Counted from the stretch's first letter, positions 49,938 through 58,068 are shown. The stretch: DNA of 64,000 nucleotides from Streptomyces cellostaticus (GCF_001513965.1 NZ_KQ948024.1:81508-145507); one strand, 5' to 3'. Numbers and translations are program-made. Notes: generated by a model not told the origin, from the sequence alone.

Positions 49938-50678
49938 ATGACGCTCAGGTTCATCGGCACGACCAGCGACGACGGCGACTGTCCCACCCTGTACGACATC
50001 GAGGGCACGGACGAGATCCTCGTCCAGGGCGAGCGCGAGACCGACCCCGAGCACCTCGCCCAGCTGCGGGACGTCAAGGAGTCCGAGACTTTCGTCCGCG
50101 TACCGCGCAGCCTGCTCACCCGGTACGCACCGAGGAGCAACGCCCCGGAACTCCAGCCGTTCGCCTCAATCTCTCACCTCTTCCGCGACTTCAAGCACAC
50201 CGCGTGGCGCCTGGAGACGCGCCGCGGCTATGCCTCTGACCGCAACAACCCCAAGTGGTCCCGGTTCCTCGCGGGCGAGGACATTGCCCACGGCGCCGAC
50301 AACGCCTGGCGGGAGAACGTCCGCGCACAGACGGCCCTGGGCAAGCGGTTCGAGCGCGTCCGCCTGATCGACCAACCGCTCACCCGAGGGCAGGAGTTCC
50401 TCCTCGCCAGCGCGCCCAGCAACGTCGCTGCGGGCGAGGACATCCGCAACCTGACGCGCGTCATGGCGGAGGAATTGCGGCTGCCGGACTACGACTTCTG
50501 GCTCTTCGACTCCAAGATCCTCGCCCGCTTCGCTTTCGACAACGAAGACACCACCCTGGGCGTATATGTCACCGAGGACCCGGCCGACGTCCTCGCCGCC
50601 TGCCAGGCCCGGGACGCCGCCTGGCATCACGCGGTCCGTACCGAAGAATTCGCCAGGCGGGTACGTTCCACCGTGTGA
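49938..50678 (+). CDS. DUF6879 family protein with N-terminal extension
   Basis: A 246-residue protein. Residues ~75-245 form a DUF6879 domain (LFRDFKHTAWRLETRRGYASD, WSRFLAGEDI, NVAAGEDIRNL, DFWLFDSKILARFAF). The first ~70 residues (FIGTTSDDGDCPTLYDIEGTDEILVQG) are an extra beta-rich unit absent from the second DUF6879 protein at 53006. It has a ribosome binding site (CGGAGGGCC) and overlaps the XRE gene (GTGA). The gene order parallels toxin-antitoxin-like operons; activity unknown. Confidence 0.8.
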   Translation: MTLRFIGTTSDDGDCPTLYDIEGTDEILVQGERETDPEHLAQLRDVKESETFVRVPRSLLTRYAPRSNAPELQPFASISHLFRDFKHTAWRLETRRGYASDRNNPKWSRFLAGEDIAHGADNAWRENVRAQTALGKRFERVRLIDQPLTRGQEFLLASAPSNVAAGEDIRNLTRVMAEELRLPDYDFWLFDSKILARFAFDNEDTTLGVYVTEDPADVLAACQARDAAWHHAVRTEEFARRVRSTV

Positions 50679-51523
50679 GTACGGACTTCCAGACCGCCAG
50701 AGAAGCCCTCGGCGCGCGCCTTCGCGAGCTGCGCGCCGAGGCCGGTCTGGAAGGCAAAGACCTTGCCGCCGAGCTGGGCTGGCAGCCGTCGAAGGTTTCC
50801 CGGCTCCAGAACGGCAAGCAGACTCCAGCCCCGGCCGACCTGACCGCCTGGGCACAGGCCTGCGGCCGGCCGGACGTCGAGGCTGAGCTGCAGGGGCTCC
50901 GGGCCGGGCTGGAGATGAAGCAGCGGCACCGCTCATGGCGGCGCCAGCTGGCGGGCGGACACCGTGGCCGCCAGGAGATCGCCGTGCGCCAGACCGAGGC
51001 CACGAAGATGATCCGAGGGCTTGAGGTGTCGCGCGTCCCGGGGCTGTTCCAGACGCCGGAGTACGCCCGTGTCATCTTTGACGCCAACGCCGAGTTCCGA
51101 GGCATCCCGCCCACGACCGAGGCCGCTGTCGAGGCTCGGATGCGCCGCCAAGAGGCGCTGTACGACCCCGAGAAGACGTTTCGGTTCCTGGTGTGCGAGG
51201 CCGCCCTGTACCACCGCTCATGCCCCGTGGACGTGATGGCTGAGCAACTGGACAGGTTGTACAACCTGGTGGGCCAGCGCCGGATCGAACTCGGCATCCT
51301 TCCGTTCGGCACGCAGTTGCGCCGTACGGCGCCGCATGCTTTCTGGATCTACGACCGCAGACTGGTCATTGTCGAGACGATCAGCGAAGAGCTGTGGCTC
51401 ACCGGCGAGGACGACATCCAGTTGTACGAGCGGGCCTGGGACTGGCTGGCCGAGGCCGGCGAGTACGGTGCGCCGGCACGTCGCCTGATTGGCCGGGCAA
51501 GGGCGTCCTTGGACCTCGGCTAG
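50675..51523 (+). CDS. XRE-family regulator with DUF5753, coupled to DUF6879
   Basis: A 282-residue regulator. The HTH (about 10-65: LRELRAEAGLEGKDLAAELGWQPSKVSRLQNGKQTP) is followed by DUF5753 (SRVPGLFQTPEYARVIFDA, LVCEAALYHRSC, GILPFGTQLRRTAPHAFWIYD). The GTG overlaps the stop of the DUF6879 gene, so the two are co-translated. It is about 30% similar in layout to the XRE protein at 47054 but has a different operator candidate (GCGCAATC motifs on both sides of the operon). Confidence 0.9.
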   Translation: MSTDFQTAREALGARLRELRAEAGLEGKDLAAELGWQPSKVSRLQNGKQTPAPADLTAWAQACGRPDVEAELQGLRAGLEMKQRHRSWRRQLAGGHRGRQEIAVRQTEATKMIRGLEVSRVPGLFQTPEYARVIFDANAEFRGIPPTTEAAVEARMRRQEALYDPEKTFRFLVCEAALYHRSCPVDVMAEQLDRLYNLVGQRRIELGILPFGTQLRRTAPHAFWIYDRRLVIVETISEELWLTGEDDIQLYERAWDWLAEAGEYGAPARRLIGRARASLDLG

Positions 51524-51591
51524 GCAATCAGCCGCAAGAGCCGTGCCTCCGTGGGCAATCACGCGCAATCGCCGAGCGGAAGCGCAATTGC
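51524..51591. promoter_or_regulatory. GCAAT motif cluster downstream of XRE, promoter of the next small operon
   Basis: GCAATC occurs at 51524-51530, 51554-51560 and 51563-51570 (GCGCAATC), then GCGCAATTGC at 51582-51591 whose core is palindromic. They lie just before the TAACGT hexamer and the start of the small gene at 51611. Same motif as upstream of the DUF6879-XRE operon. Confidence 0.6.
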
Positions 51592-51610
51592 ACTGCATAA
51601 CGTCCTGGTC

Positions 51611-51733
51611 ATGGCCACAAAGCCCGCCAAGTCCCTCTTGCACGCAGGCCAGGACTGGCTCCTGTCCTGCACCCGAAACCCCGCCAACGTGCAGCGCACG
51701 TGGGCCGCCAGCGCTCAGGAGGCCACGAGATGA
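51611..51733 (+). CDS. 40-residue small protein
   Basis: Frame MATKPAKSLLHAGQDWLLSC followed by a helical tail ending in SAQEATR. TAACGT lies exactly 7 nt before the ATG, the same spacing as at several other genes in the window, so a leaderless mRNA is likely. Its stop overlaps the start of the next gene. Two features favour a real gene: the overlap and the promoter spacing. No function known. Confidence 0.55.
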   Translation: MATKPAKSLLHAGQDWLLSCTRNPANVQRTWAASAQEATR

Positions 51734-52167
51734 CCACCACTGTCGCCACCACAACGCGCACGGGCCGATCTCTCGTCGCCGACGCGGACTTCGACATGCT
51801 CACCGGGTTCTGCGCCGCCGAATACGGCTTGGAGCGCTGCGTCGCCGACCGCGTCATGGACCAGGCCCTCGCTTTGGTCTACGTCATGGGCACGACCGGC
51901 TCGGGCGCCACCATGGCCCCCTCTCAGCAGGTCGACCCCGGATGGCACACCCTCATCCTCCACACCGACTGGTACGCCAACTGGTGCCACGAGCAGTTCG
52001 GGTACTTCCTGCACCACCAGCCGAACAGCAAGACCCGCACGCGCGGCCTGATGACCGATGTCGTCACCAAGATCCAGGAAGCCGGCTTCGAGGTCGACGC
52101 ACGACTGTGGGGCACAGCCGCCGAATGCAACGCGCCCGCCTGCTGCGGCGACGGTCCCTGCTGCTGA
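51730..52167 (+). CDS. hypothetical protein with Cys-rich C-terminus (GRDP-like)
   Basis: A 145-residue protein. The middle (SQQVDPGWHTLILHTDWYANWCHEQFGYFLHH) resembles the glycine-rich-domain-containing (GRDP-like) family, with His/Trp/Cys positions. The end ECNAPACCGDGPCC has six Cys and could bind a metal. AGGAGG lies 7 nt before the ATG at 51730, and the start overlaps the small gene upstream. Function unknown. Confidence 0.72.
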   Translation: MTTTVATTTRTGRSLVADADFDMLTGFCAAEYGLERCVADRVMDQALALVYVMGTTGSGATMAPSQQVDPGWHTLILHTDWYANWCHEQFGYFLHHQPNSKTRTRGLMTDVVTKIQEAGFEVDARLWGTAAECNAPACCGDGPCC

Positions 52168-52251
52168 CCCCTCCCGACCGTCCCCTGGATAGGGCGGGCC
52201 GACCTCTTGTGCGTTGGCCCGCCCATCCTGCGCCAGAACGGACCCACATCC

Positions 52252-52743
52252 GTGCCCCTCACGGAACTGACCGCAACCAGCCGCGTGACCGTCTTCCTCC
52301 TCGAAGGCCTCACCGTCGCCTACACCACCCAGTCCAGCGACCAGCGTTGCCTGGGCGACATCGGACTCGTCACCATCGCCGGTGAACTCAGCGAGGGCGA
52401 GGAGCTGTGGCACCTCGCAAGCGATCTCGGCGGTCGCAGCAACACACAAGAGCAGGCCCGATGGATCCTCACTCAGGCCAGCCGCGCCCGCATGGTGAAG
52501 TCCGGCGACCATCCGAACGCGACGTGGACGGCGCACATCCGCCGACGCGTCGCACTCGATGCGCTCTTCGCGAACCACAAGGTACTGCTGACCGGCCGGA
52601 TCAAGCCAATGGGGCCAGAAGGGATGAGCCCTCGCACATCAACGGCTCTTTCTCTGGCTATGCGCGCCGCTCAGCTCCGAAGCTCCGCGTCTGACGTAAA
52701 CGTGGAGCTGCGTCGGCATCAAGAAGATGCGCACACGTTGTGA
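52252..52743 (+). CDS. hypothetical protein
   Basis: A 163-residue protein with no recognised domain. It begins with a beta-hairpin-like stretch (SRVTVFLLEGLTVAYTTQ), then helices (DIGLVTIAGELSEGEELWHLA, ALDALFANHKVLLTG). The GTG at 52252 is the best of weak starts. The next small gene starts inside its stop codon (GTGA), so they form a unit. Confidence 0.55.
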   Translation: MPLTELTATSRVTVFLLEGLTVAYTTQSSDQRCLGDIGLVTIAGELSEGEELWHLASDLGGRSNTQEQARWILTQASRARMVKSGDHPNATWTAHIRRRVALDALFANHKVLLTGRIKPMGPEGMSPRTSTALSLAMRAAQLRSSASDVNVELRRHQEDAHTL

Positions 52744-52937
52744 GCGAGGAAACGAACGCAAACCTCTTTGCCGACCGCCCCTTGATGACCGTACGGGTCT
52801 CTCATGACTCAGGGCAGACCTGGGGGCCCGAGCTGGCCGTGCTCAACTCCGATGGCCTCGCTCCGCTGGTCACCTCGGAATGGCCCCCGTGCCAGTGTCC
52901 CCGCTGCGCGGGACGTGCAAGCTGCTCGAACCGCTGA
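52740..52937 (+). CDS. 65-residue small protein with Cys-rich end
   Basis: GTG start overlapping the upstream stop. The product has LMTVRVSHDSGQTWGPELAV and ends in CQCPRCAGRASCSNR, with four Cys that could bind zinc. It precedes a DUF6879 gene by 68 bp. Function unknown. Confidence 0.55.
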   Translation: MSEETNANLFADRPLMTVRVSHDSGQTWGPELAVLNSDGLAPLVTSEWPPCQCPRCAGRASCSNR

Positions 52938-53005
52938 AGGTTTCTGAACCGTTCGAAGCCTGAACTCACCTTCCTTATCCGTGTAGTTACCGAAGGAGAT
53001 TGACC

Positions 53006-53542
53006 ATGCCCGAAGCTGGCCCTGAGCCTGTATACCTGGACGGCAACGAGTGGAATGCGTACTTCGACGAATTCAAGCACTCCGCGTTTCGGCTCGAAGT
53101 ACATCAGACGTACACGCTGCCTGATGAGGCTGAGACCTTCCGTTCTTTCTTGGCCGGAGAGCCGATGCCGGACGGCTTCAACGAGCGCTGGCATCAGACC
53201 ATCCGCAGCAACACGGAGGCAGGGCGGACCATGATCCGCGCCAAGATCGTTCGTCGGCCGATCACGCCATACAGCCGGTTTCTTTTCGGGTGGGGCATCG
53301 CTGGAAATGTCGCAGTCGGGGAGGACTACCGCATCCTTGATCTGACCGACCAGCCGAATCCCGGACTACCCGAACAGGACTTCTGGATGTTCGACGAGAC
53401 GACCGTCGTCCACCTCAACTACCGGCCCGACGGCACACAGATCAATCGTGAGTTGATTCGAGAGCCGAACATCGACAAGTATCTCGCGTGGCGGGATCTC
53501 GCCCTGGAGAGTGCCATTCCGTTCCACGCCTATCAAATGTGA
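53006..53542 (+). CDS. second DUF6879 family protein
   Basis: A 178-residue single-domain protein (FDEFKHSAFRLEVHQTYTLPD, FRSFLAGEPMPDGF, NVAVGEDYRILDLT, DFWMFDETTVVHLNY). It is a paralogue of the domain in the protein at 49938. The ATG at 53006 has AAGGAG 8 nt upstream; an ATG two codons earlier lacks spacing. No XRE gene follows it, unlike the first copy. Function unknown. Confidence 0.8.
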   Translation: MPEAGPEPVYLDGNEWNAYFDEFKHSAFRLEVHQTYTLPDEAETFRSFLAGEPMPDGFNERWHQTIRSNTEAGRTMIRAKIVRRPITPYSRFLFGWGIAGNVAVGEDYRILDLTDQPNPGLPEQDFWMFDETTVVHLNYRPDGTQINRELIREPNIDKYLAWRDLALESAIPFHAYQM

Positions 53543-53638
53543 GACAGGCAGGAGCGATTCTGAAGCGCCCGGTGACCTGTGAGTGGCGCGGCTTTCCGAG
53601 GTGCGGCCGGTCGTATGGGCTGACTAGTCCATCAGTGC

Positions 53639-53658
53639 GTACGCATGCGCATGCGTAC
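53639..53658. promoter_or_regulatory. 20-bp perfect palindrome
   Basis: GTACGCATGC followed directly by GCATGCGTAC, without spacer. It lies 44 bp before the start of the 78-residue protein gene and after the DUF6879 gene, in the only promoter region for the former. A dimeric regulator site or a cruciform-forming element. Confidence 0.65.
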
Positions 53659-53701
53659 CGGGGACATGGGAAGTCATGCCGGGAAGCGATCGGAGGCAGT
53701 C

Positions 53702-53938
53702 ATGACAGGTTTTCTCGACCGGGCCAAGGAACAGGCTCAGAGTGCCCTGAACCAGGGCAAGCAGAAGGTGGACGAGCTCCAGCAGCAGCGCGCCGGCAAT
53801 GATCTGCTGAAGCAGCTCGGTGCGGCGTACTACGCCGAGCAGCGTGGCAGTGGGTCGGGGCAGGCCACTCAGGAGGCCCTCTCCGCTTTGGAGGCCCACA
53901 TCGCCGCTCATGGGGACGGATTCCTGCGCGGGGCTTGA
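53702..53938 (+). CDS. small amphipathic helical protein
   Basis: A 78-residue protein (FLDRAKEQAQSALNQGKQKV ... GAAYYAEQRGSG ... ALEAHIAAHGDGF). It is almost entirely helical, rich in Gln/Ala/Lys and resembles small CsbD/late-embryogenesis-like or coiled-coil proteins. AGGCAG and GGAG precede the ATG. A long terminator follows. Function unknown. Confidence 0.7.
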   Translation: MTGFLDRAKEQAQSALNQGKQKVDELQQQRAGNDLLKQLGAAYYAEQRGSGSGQATQEALSALEAHIAAHGDGFLRGA

Positions 53939-53966
53939 GCCCGCGGGACCTCGCCCGTGGTCACGC

Positions 53967-54001
53967 GGTCCGGCACGCGGCGAGGTGCCGCGTGCCGGAC
54001 C
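53967..54001. terminator. bidirectional terminator between convergent genes
   Basis: GGTCCGGCACGCGGC and GCCGCGTGCCGGACC form a perfect 15-bp stem with a 5-nt loop, placed between the small helical protein gene and the chaplin gene, which converge on it. Confidence 0.9.
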
Positions 54002-54013
54002 AGCAGGCAATTC

Positions 54014-54250
54014 CTAGTCGTTGACGCAGGTGTTGCCGAACGTGGGGTTGAGAAGCCCGACGATATCGATGGAGCTGCCACACACGTTGACCGGCACGTG
54101 TACGGGCACCTGAATCACGTTGCCGCTCACGACTCCGGGAGAGTTCGCAGCAATGCCGTCGGCCCCGGCATGGGCGGCTGCGGCGCCTGTGCATCCGAGG
54201 ACAGCGGTAACAGCGAGAGCAGCGGCAGCCAGGGTGATACGTCCACGCAT
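54014..54250 (-). CDS. short chaplin
   Basis: A 78-residue secreted protein. The signal peptide (about 1-30) is followed by one chaplin domain: GIAANSPGVVSGNVIQVPVH, then NVCGSSIDIVG and a final NTCVND, with the two conserved Cys that form a disulfide. There is no sorting motif, so this is a short chaplin (ChpD-H class) that assembles into amyloid-like rodlets and lowers surface tension for aerial growth. The ATG at 54250 has AAGGAG; an upstream ATG at 54265 has none. Confidence 0.93.
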   Translation of the reverse strand: MRGRITLAAAALAVTAVLGCTGAAAAHAGADGIAANSPGVVSGNVIQVPVHVPVNVCGSSIDIVGLLNPTFGNTCVND

Positions 54251-54384
54251 GGTGTTCTCCTTCATGTGGAGGGCAATCGCTCGATAGCTCTCCCGGCGTT
54301 CGACAGGAAAACGCCGATTCAGGAGCAGTCCGGAGAAACCACTCGTTCAGTTGGAAGTGCCGCCAACTCGGCTATGTACAGGGC

Positions 54385-55221
54385 CTAGACATCGCCTGTC
54401 TGGATCGTGCTCCATAGTTCCGCCATCTCCTCCGCCACCCCTGGCGCCGACAGCAGCAACGGCTCGTCGTACGCCGGAAGCTGCGGGAGGGCCACCGCTC
54501 CCGCCTCCCTCGCGATCAGGTACGCAGGCAGGCCGTCCACCGCGTGGAATTCACCGATGGCTGCGACGGTGGCTCGGCCTGCCGCTACCTGGGCCAGGGA
54601 GAGTGCCGTCGAGCCCATCACCCTTGCCGTGCAATGGCGGTTCGACAGAGCCGCCAAGAGCAGGTCCAGGCCCGGCCAGTGGGCGTGGGCTGCCCATTCC
54701 GTCAGGAAGACGTGGCCGGTGAGGGTGGTGTGGGTGGCCGCGTGGATCGGGGTGCCGTTCAGATGGGCGCCTCTTCCTCGGATTGCCGTAAAGGTCTCGT
54801 CCCGCCAGGGGTCTGCCACCAAGCCGAGCAGAGGTGTGCCGTCGGGGGCCGCCAGGCCCAGGGAGAAGGAGCACCAGCCGATGCCGTGGGCGTAGTTCGT
54901 GGTGCCGTCCACCGGGTCCACGACCCAGTAGGGGGCGTTGGGGGTGGCCGGCTCGTGGGTGCCGTACTCCTCGCCCTCGATGCCGTGGGTCGGGAAGGCC
55001 GCTCGCAGGACCGAGCGGACGTGTGCCTCGATCGTCTCGTCCGTCTGCGTGACGATGTCTGCCGGGCTTGCCTTCTCTCGTACCTCGCCGCCACGCGGGC
55101 GGCGGATCGCCTCCGACGCCCAGGCGGCCAGGTCGGTCGCGACCCTCAGGGCTCGGTCGAGGTCCGGGTCCGGGCCGTCGTCGTTCAGGTCCTGATCGGG
55201 ATCCGGGTCACGGTCGTTCAC
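54385..55221 (-). CDS. inositol monophosphatase-family protein
   Basis: A 278-residue phosphatase. The metal-binding motifs are GIEGEEYG (first Glu pair), WVVDPVDGTTNYAHG (Asp-Asp-Gly-Thr) and GEFHAVDGLPAYLI near the C-terminus. The last replaces the usual WD..A with VDGLPA, so the third metal Asp is still present. The family dephosphorylates inositol phosphates, histidinol phosphate or fructose bisphosphate; the substrate is not defined. Starts with GTG at 55221. The acidic N-terminus (DPDPDQDLNDDGPDPDLD) is low-complexity. Confidence 0.88.
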   Translation of the reverse strand: MNDRDPDPDQDLNDDGPDPDLDRALRVATDLAAWASEAIRRPRGGEVREKASPADIVTQTDETIEAHVRSVLRAAFPTHGIEGEEYGTHEPATPNAPYWVVDPVDGTTNYAHGIGWCSFSLGLAAPDGTPLLGLVADPWRDETFTAIRGRGAHLNGTPIHAATHTTLTGHVFLTEWAAHAHWPGLDLLLAALSNRHCTARVMGSTALSLAQVAAGRATVAAIGEFHAVDGLPAYLIAREAGAVALPQLPAYDEPLLLSAPGVAEEMAELWSTIQTGDV

Positions 55222-55262
55222 AGGGCTTCACCGCCGGTCTGGTCGGGGACGGTCCTGAGGTC

Positions 55263-55286
55263 GGTGGTTCGGTGGTTCGGTGGTTC
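55263..55286. repeat. short tandem repeat GGTGGTTC x3
   Basis: Three perfect 8-bp units with a degenerate fourth (GGAGGTGTC), in the 78-bp spacer between the phosphatase and GNAT genes, just after the GNAT stop codon. Confidence 0.75.
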
Positions 55287-55299
55287 GGAGGTGTCGAAA

Positions 55300-55824
55300 C
55301 TACTCGCCCTCAGGCCGTACGGCCTTCTCCAGGAGCGTGAACGACTTGGGTGTGCCGCCCGGCTGCGGCTTGGCCGGCTTGTGGCCGGTGATCTGGTAGC
55401 CGGCGTTCAGGTAGTACGTGTTCAGGCGTGCGTTGTCGGCCAGGCAGTCCAGGCGTGCCAGCGTCCGGCCTGCCGCGGCCACGCGGCGCTCCGCGGCTCG
55501 CAGGAGCAGTCGGCCCGTTCCGGGCGGGGCACTGCTGCGGTTCACCATGAGGCGGTGGATGTATCCGGCGAACGGCTGCTGCGGTCCCCAGGCGTCCTCG
55601 TCCTGCCACCACAGCTCCCAGGCCCCGGCCAGGTGGCCGTCGGCCTCCGCGAGCCAGACCTCTCCGCTCTGCATGATCCGGCGGAAGTGGTCCTCGTCCA
55701 GCTCGCCCGGCTGCCACTGGCCGGTGATGCCCTGCGCCAGCATCCAGCGGGCGGCGTCGTCCCGCAGGTGAACGAGAGAGGCAACGTCGGCGTCGTCGGC
55801 GAGGCGGAAGCGTATGTCGTTCAC
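55300..55824 (-). CDS. GNAT acetyltransferase
   Basis: A 174-residue single-domain GNAT protein. FRLADDADVASLVHLRDDAARW at the start and GYIHRLMVNRSSAPPGTGRLLLRAAERRVAAAG in the middle are the acetyl-CoA-binding core; the loop PPGTGRLLL replaces the usual RGxGxG. The end has ARLNTYYLNAGYQITG, typical of the family. The acceptor is unknown. GTG start at 55824. Confidence 0.87.
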   Translation of the reverse strand: MNDIRFRLADDADVASLVHLRDDAARWMLAQGITGQWQPGELDEDHFRRIMQSGEVWLAEADGHLAGAWELWWQDEDAWGPQQPFAGYIHRLMVNRSSAPPGTGRLLLRAAERRVAAAGRTLARLDCLADNARLNTYYLNAGYQITGHKPAKPQPGGTPKSFTLLEKAVRPEGE

Positions 55825-55942
55825 GACGCGATCTTCGCATGGGGTGCGAGTGGTGGGCCGTGGGTGATGGTGGGGGTGATCGGGCCCGCGGGTTAGGCTC
55901 TCGGCGGATCCTGGAGTGGGGCGCGGAAACGGGGGTTGCCGT

Positions 55943-56485
55943 ATGAGTGGAAACGTCACTGCTGTGAGCAGCAACGGGGAGTACTCCTTCACCAAGCCGA
56001 ACCGGGAGAGCATCACTCTGCTCGCCGGGCTCGGGGTCGAAGGGGACGTGCATGCCGGGGTGACCGTCAAGCATCGGTCCCGGGTTGCCCAGGATCCGAC
56101 TCAGCCCAACCTGCGGCAGGTGCACCTCATACATGAGGAGCTCTTCGAGGACGTTGCGGGGAGTGGGTTTCGGGTGGGGGCCGGGGAGCTCGGCGAGAAC
56201 ATCACCACCCGGGGGATCGATCTGCTGGGGCTGCCCACCGGGACCCTGTTGCGGATCGGGGACGAGGCCGTCGTCGAGGTGACCGGGCTGCGTAATCCCT
56301 GTGCCCAGATCGACAACTTCCAGCGCGGGCTGCTGAAGGAGGTCGTGGGGCGGGGTGAGGACGGACGCGTCGTGTACAGGGCCGGTGTCATGGGGGTCGT
56401 GCGGGTGGGGGGCGTTGTGCGGCCCGGTGATCTCGTTGCCGTAGAACTGCCTCAAGGGCCGCATCGGGCTCTTGAGCGGGTCTGA
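55943..56485 (+). CDS. MOSC domain protein
   Basis: A 180-residue protein with the MOSC pattern GLGVEGDVHAGVTVKHRSRV near residue 32, then GAGELGENITTRGIDLLGLPTGTLLRIGDEAVVEVTGLRNPCAQIDNFQRGLL; Cys in RNPCAQI is the conserved residue that binds sulfur/molybdenum cofactor in this family. MOSC proteins act in molybdenum cofactor sulfuration or related sulfur-carrier and drug-oxime-reducing roles. The ATG at 55943 has GGGGG 7 nt upstream. Confidence 0.9.
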   Translation: MSGNVTAVSSNGEYSFTKPNRESITLLAGLGVEGDVHAGVTVKHRSRVAQDPTQPNLRQVHLIHEELFEDVAGSGFRVGAGELGENITTRGIDLLGLPTGTLLRIGDEAVVEVTGLRNPCAQIDNFQRGLLKEVVGRGEDGRVVYRAGVMGVVRVGGVVRPGDLVAVELPQGPHRALERV

Positions 56486-56573
56486 GCGGGACGCTGCGGG
56501 TTAGCCTCGGCGCGGACAAAGGCACAGCAAGCAGAAGCAAACAGAACAGACTCAGGCACACGAGGAGGCAGTC

Positions 56574-56876
56574 ATGGCCAGGGTTCCCAGCGCGGTCGTC
56601 GCCGCGACCGGGCTCGTCGGCGGATACGGCGTCGCCCGCTGGACCAAGAAGCGGCAGCTCGGCGGGGCCGTCCTGGCCGTCGCGGGGGCCACCGCCGCGC
56701 AGCAGTGGCGCAGGCAGGCGGGCGGGAAGGCCGCCGGTGCGCTGACCGTCGCGTACGTCGCCGCGTTCGCCGGGTCCCACCCGCTGGCCAAGAAGGTCGG
56801 CGCCTGGCCGTCCGTCCTCGGCGTCGCGGGCGCCGTGGCCCTGGCCTCCTGGGCCGTCGCCGACCGACGGGGCTGA
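56574..56876 (+). CDS. small membrane protein, unknown function
   Basis: A 100-residue protein with three or four hydrophobic helices (AVVAATGLVGGYGVA, LGGAVLAVAGATAA, GALTVAYVAAFAG, SVLGVAGAVALASWAVA) separated by basic loops. GAGGAGGCAG precedes the ATG. No homologous family is recognised. It is convergent with the AraC-type regulator. Confidence 0.7.
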   Translation: MARVPSAVVAATGLVGGYGVARWTKKRQLGGAVLAVAGATAAQQWRRQAGGKAAGALTVAYVAAFAGSHPLAKKVGAWPSVLGVAGAVALASWAVADRRG

Positions 56877-56889
56877 GCCGGCAAGAACG

Positions 56890-57864
56890 CTACGACGCCC
56901 CGCCCGACCCCTCCCCCGCCGACCGGAACGACCGCCGATACGCCTGCGGGCTCGTCCCCACCACGCGGCGGAAGCGTTCCCGGAAGGCCGTCGGTGAGCC
57001 GAAGCCCGCCTGTACGGCGATCCGCTCCACGGGGTACGGCGTCGTCTCCAGCAGGTACTGCGCCCGCCGCACCCGCGCCCGGTGCAGCCACTGCAGCGGT
57101 GTCGTACCGGTCTGCTCGCGGAAACGGCGGTTGAGGGTGCGGCTGCTCATGCGGGCCTGTGCCGCGATCTCGTCCAGGGTGAGGTCGCGGTCGCAGTGGT
57201 CCTCCAGCCAGGCCAGGAGGGGCTCCAGGGTGGCGCCGGCAGGCACCGGGGGCAGGTCGTGGACGATGAACTGGGCCTGGCCGCCCTCCCGTTCCAGCGG
57301 CATCACGGACATCCGGGCCGCGTGCGCGGCGACCGCCGAGCCGTGGTCCTTGCGGATCATGTGCAGGCACATGTCCATGGCCGCGGCGGCGCCCGCCGAG
57401 GTGAGGAACTGGCCGTTGTCGACGTAGAGGACGTTCGGGTCGACCGTGATCTTCGGATGCATCGCCGCGAGGTCCGCGGCCGCGAACCAGTGCGTCGTCG
57501 CCCGCCATCCGTCCAGCAGGCCGGTGGCTGCGAAGACGAACGCGCCCACGCAGATCGACGCGATGCGCGTACCGTTCGCCGCCGCCGCGCGCACCGCCTC
57601 CGCGACGCCCGGCGGCAACGGCACGGTCGGGTCGGCGACGCCCGGCAGGATGATCGTGTCCGCCTCCGCCAGCACCTCCAGGCCGTACGGCGCCCGCACC
57701 GCGAAGACACCCGCACCGGCGCTCACCTCCCCGGCCGGGGAGCAGACCCGCACCCGGTAGGCGGGGCGGCCGTCGGGCAGCCGGGCCCAGCCGAAGGTGT
57801 CGATCGGGACGGAGAGGTCGAACGGGATGACCTGGTCCAGCGCCAGAACGGCCACGGTGTGCAT
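56890..57864 (-). CDS. AraC-family regulator with DJ-1/PfpI domain (GlxA-type regulator)
   Basis: A 324-residue regulator. Residues ~1-190 are a DJ-1/PfpI-like amidase fold (VLALDQVIPFDLSVPIDTFG, ASICVGAFVFAATGLLDG, the Cys at the usual elbow position). The C-terminal AraC HTH pair covers about 220-315 (LTLDEIAAQARMSSRTLNRRFREQTG, ERIAVQAGFGSPTAFRERFRRVVGTSPQAYRR). The target is unknown. TACGTT lies 6 nt before the ATG and no ribosome binding site is visible, so a leaderless mRNA is possible. Not related to the GlxA oxidase. Confidence 0.9.
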   Translation of the reverse strand: MHTVAVLALDQVIPFDLSVPIDTFGWARLPDGRPAYRVRVCSPAGEVSAGAGVFAVRAPYGLEVLAEADTIILPGVADPTVPLPPGVAEAVRAAAANGTRIASICVGAFVFAATGLLDGWRATTHWFAAADLAAMHPKITVDPNVLYVDNGQFLTSAGAAAAMDMCLHMIRKDHGSAVAAHAARMSVMPLEREGGQAQFIVHDLPPVPAGATLEPLLAWLEDHCDRDLTLDEIAAQARMSSRTLNRRFREQTGTTPLQWLHRARVRRAQYLLETTPYPVERIAVQAGFGSPTAFRERFRRVVGTSPQAYRRSFRSAGEGSGGAS

Positions 57865-58068
57865 GGCGAGAACGTAGCAGTGCGACGGATTGTCGCCAGC
57901 CCGACGGCCGGCCCCTCAGCCCGCCAGGCAGGCCCGGAACTCGCCCGCCCCGACCAGAGGCGCACCCGCACCCTGGCGCCTATGGCGCCGATGACGCTGG
58001 CCGGAATCCGTCGGTGCCTGGCAATCCCGCCACTTCTCCAAGATCCGCCGACCGCCTAACGTCCCCCC

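Noticed and set aside
56890..57864. Relationship of the GlxA-family regulator to the GlxA oxidase
   Set aside because: The name is shared by accident; the protein is an AraC/DJ-1 regulator and lies 47 kb from the csl locus.
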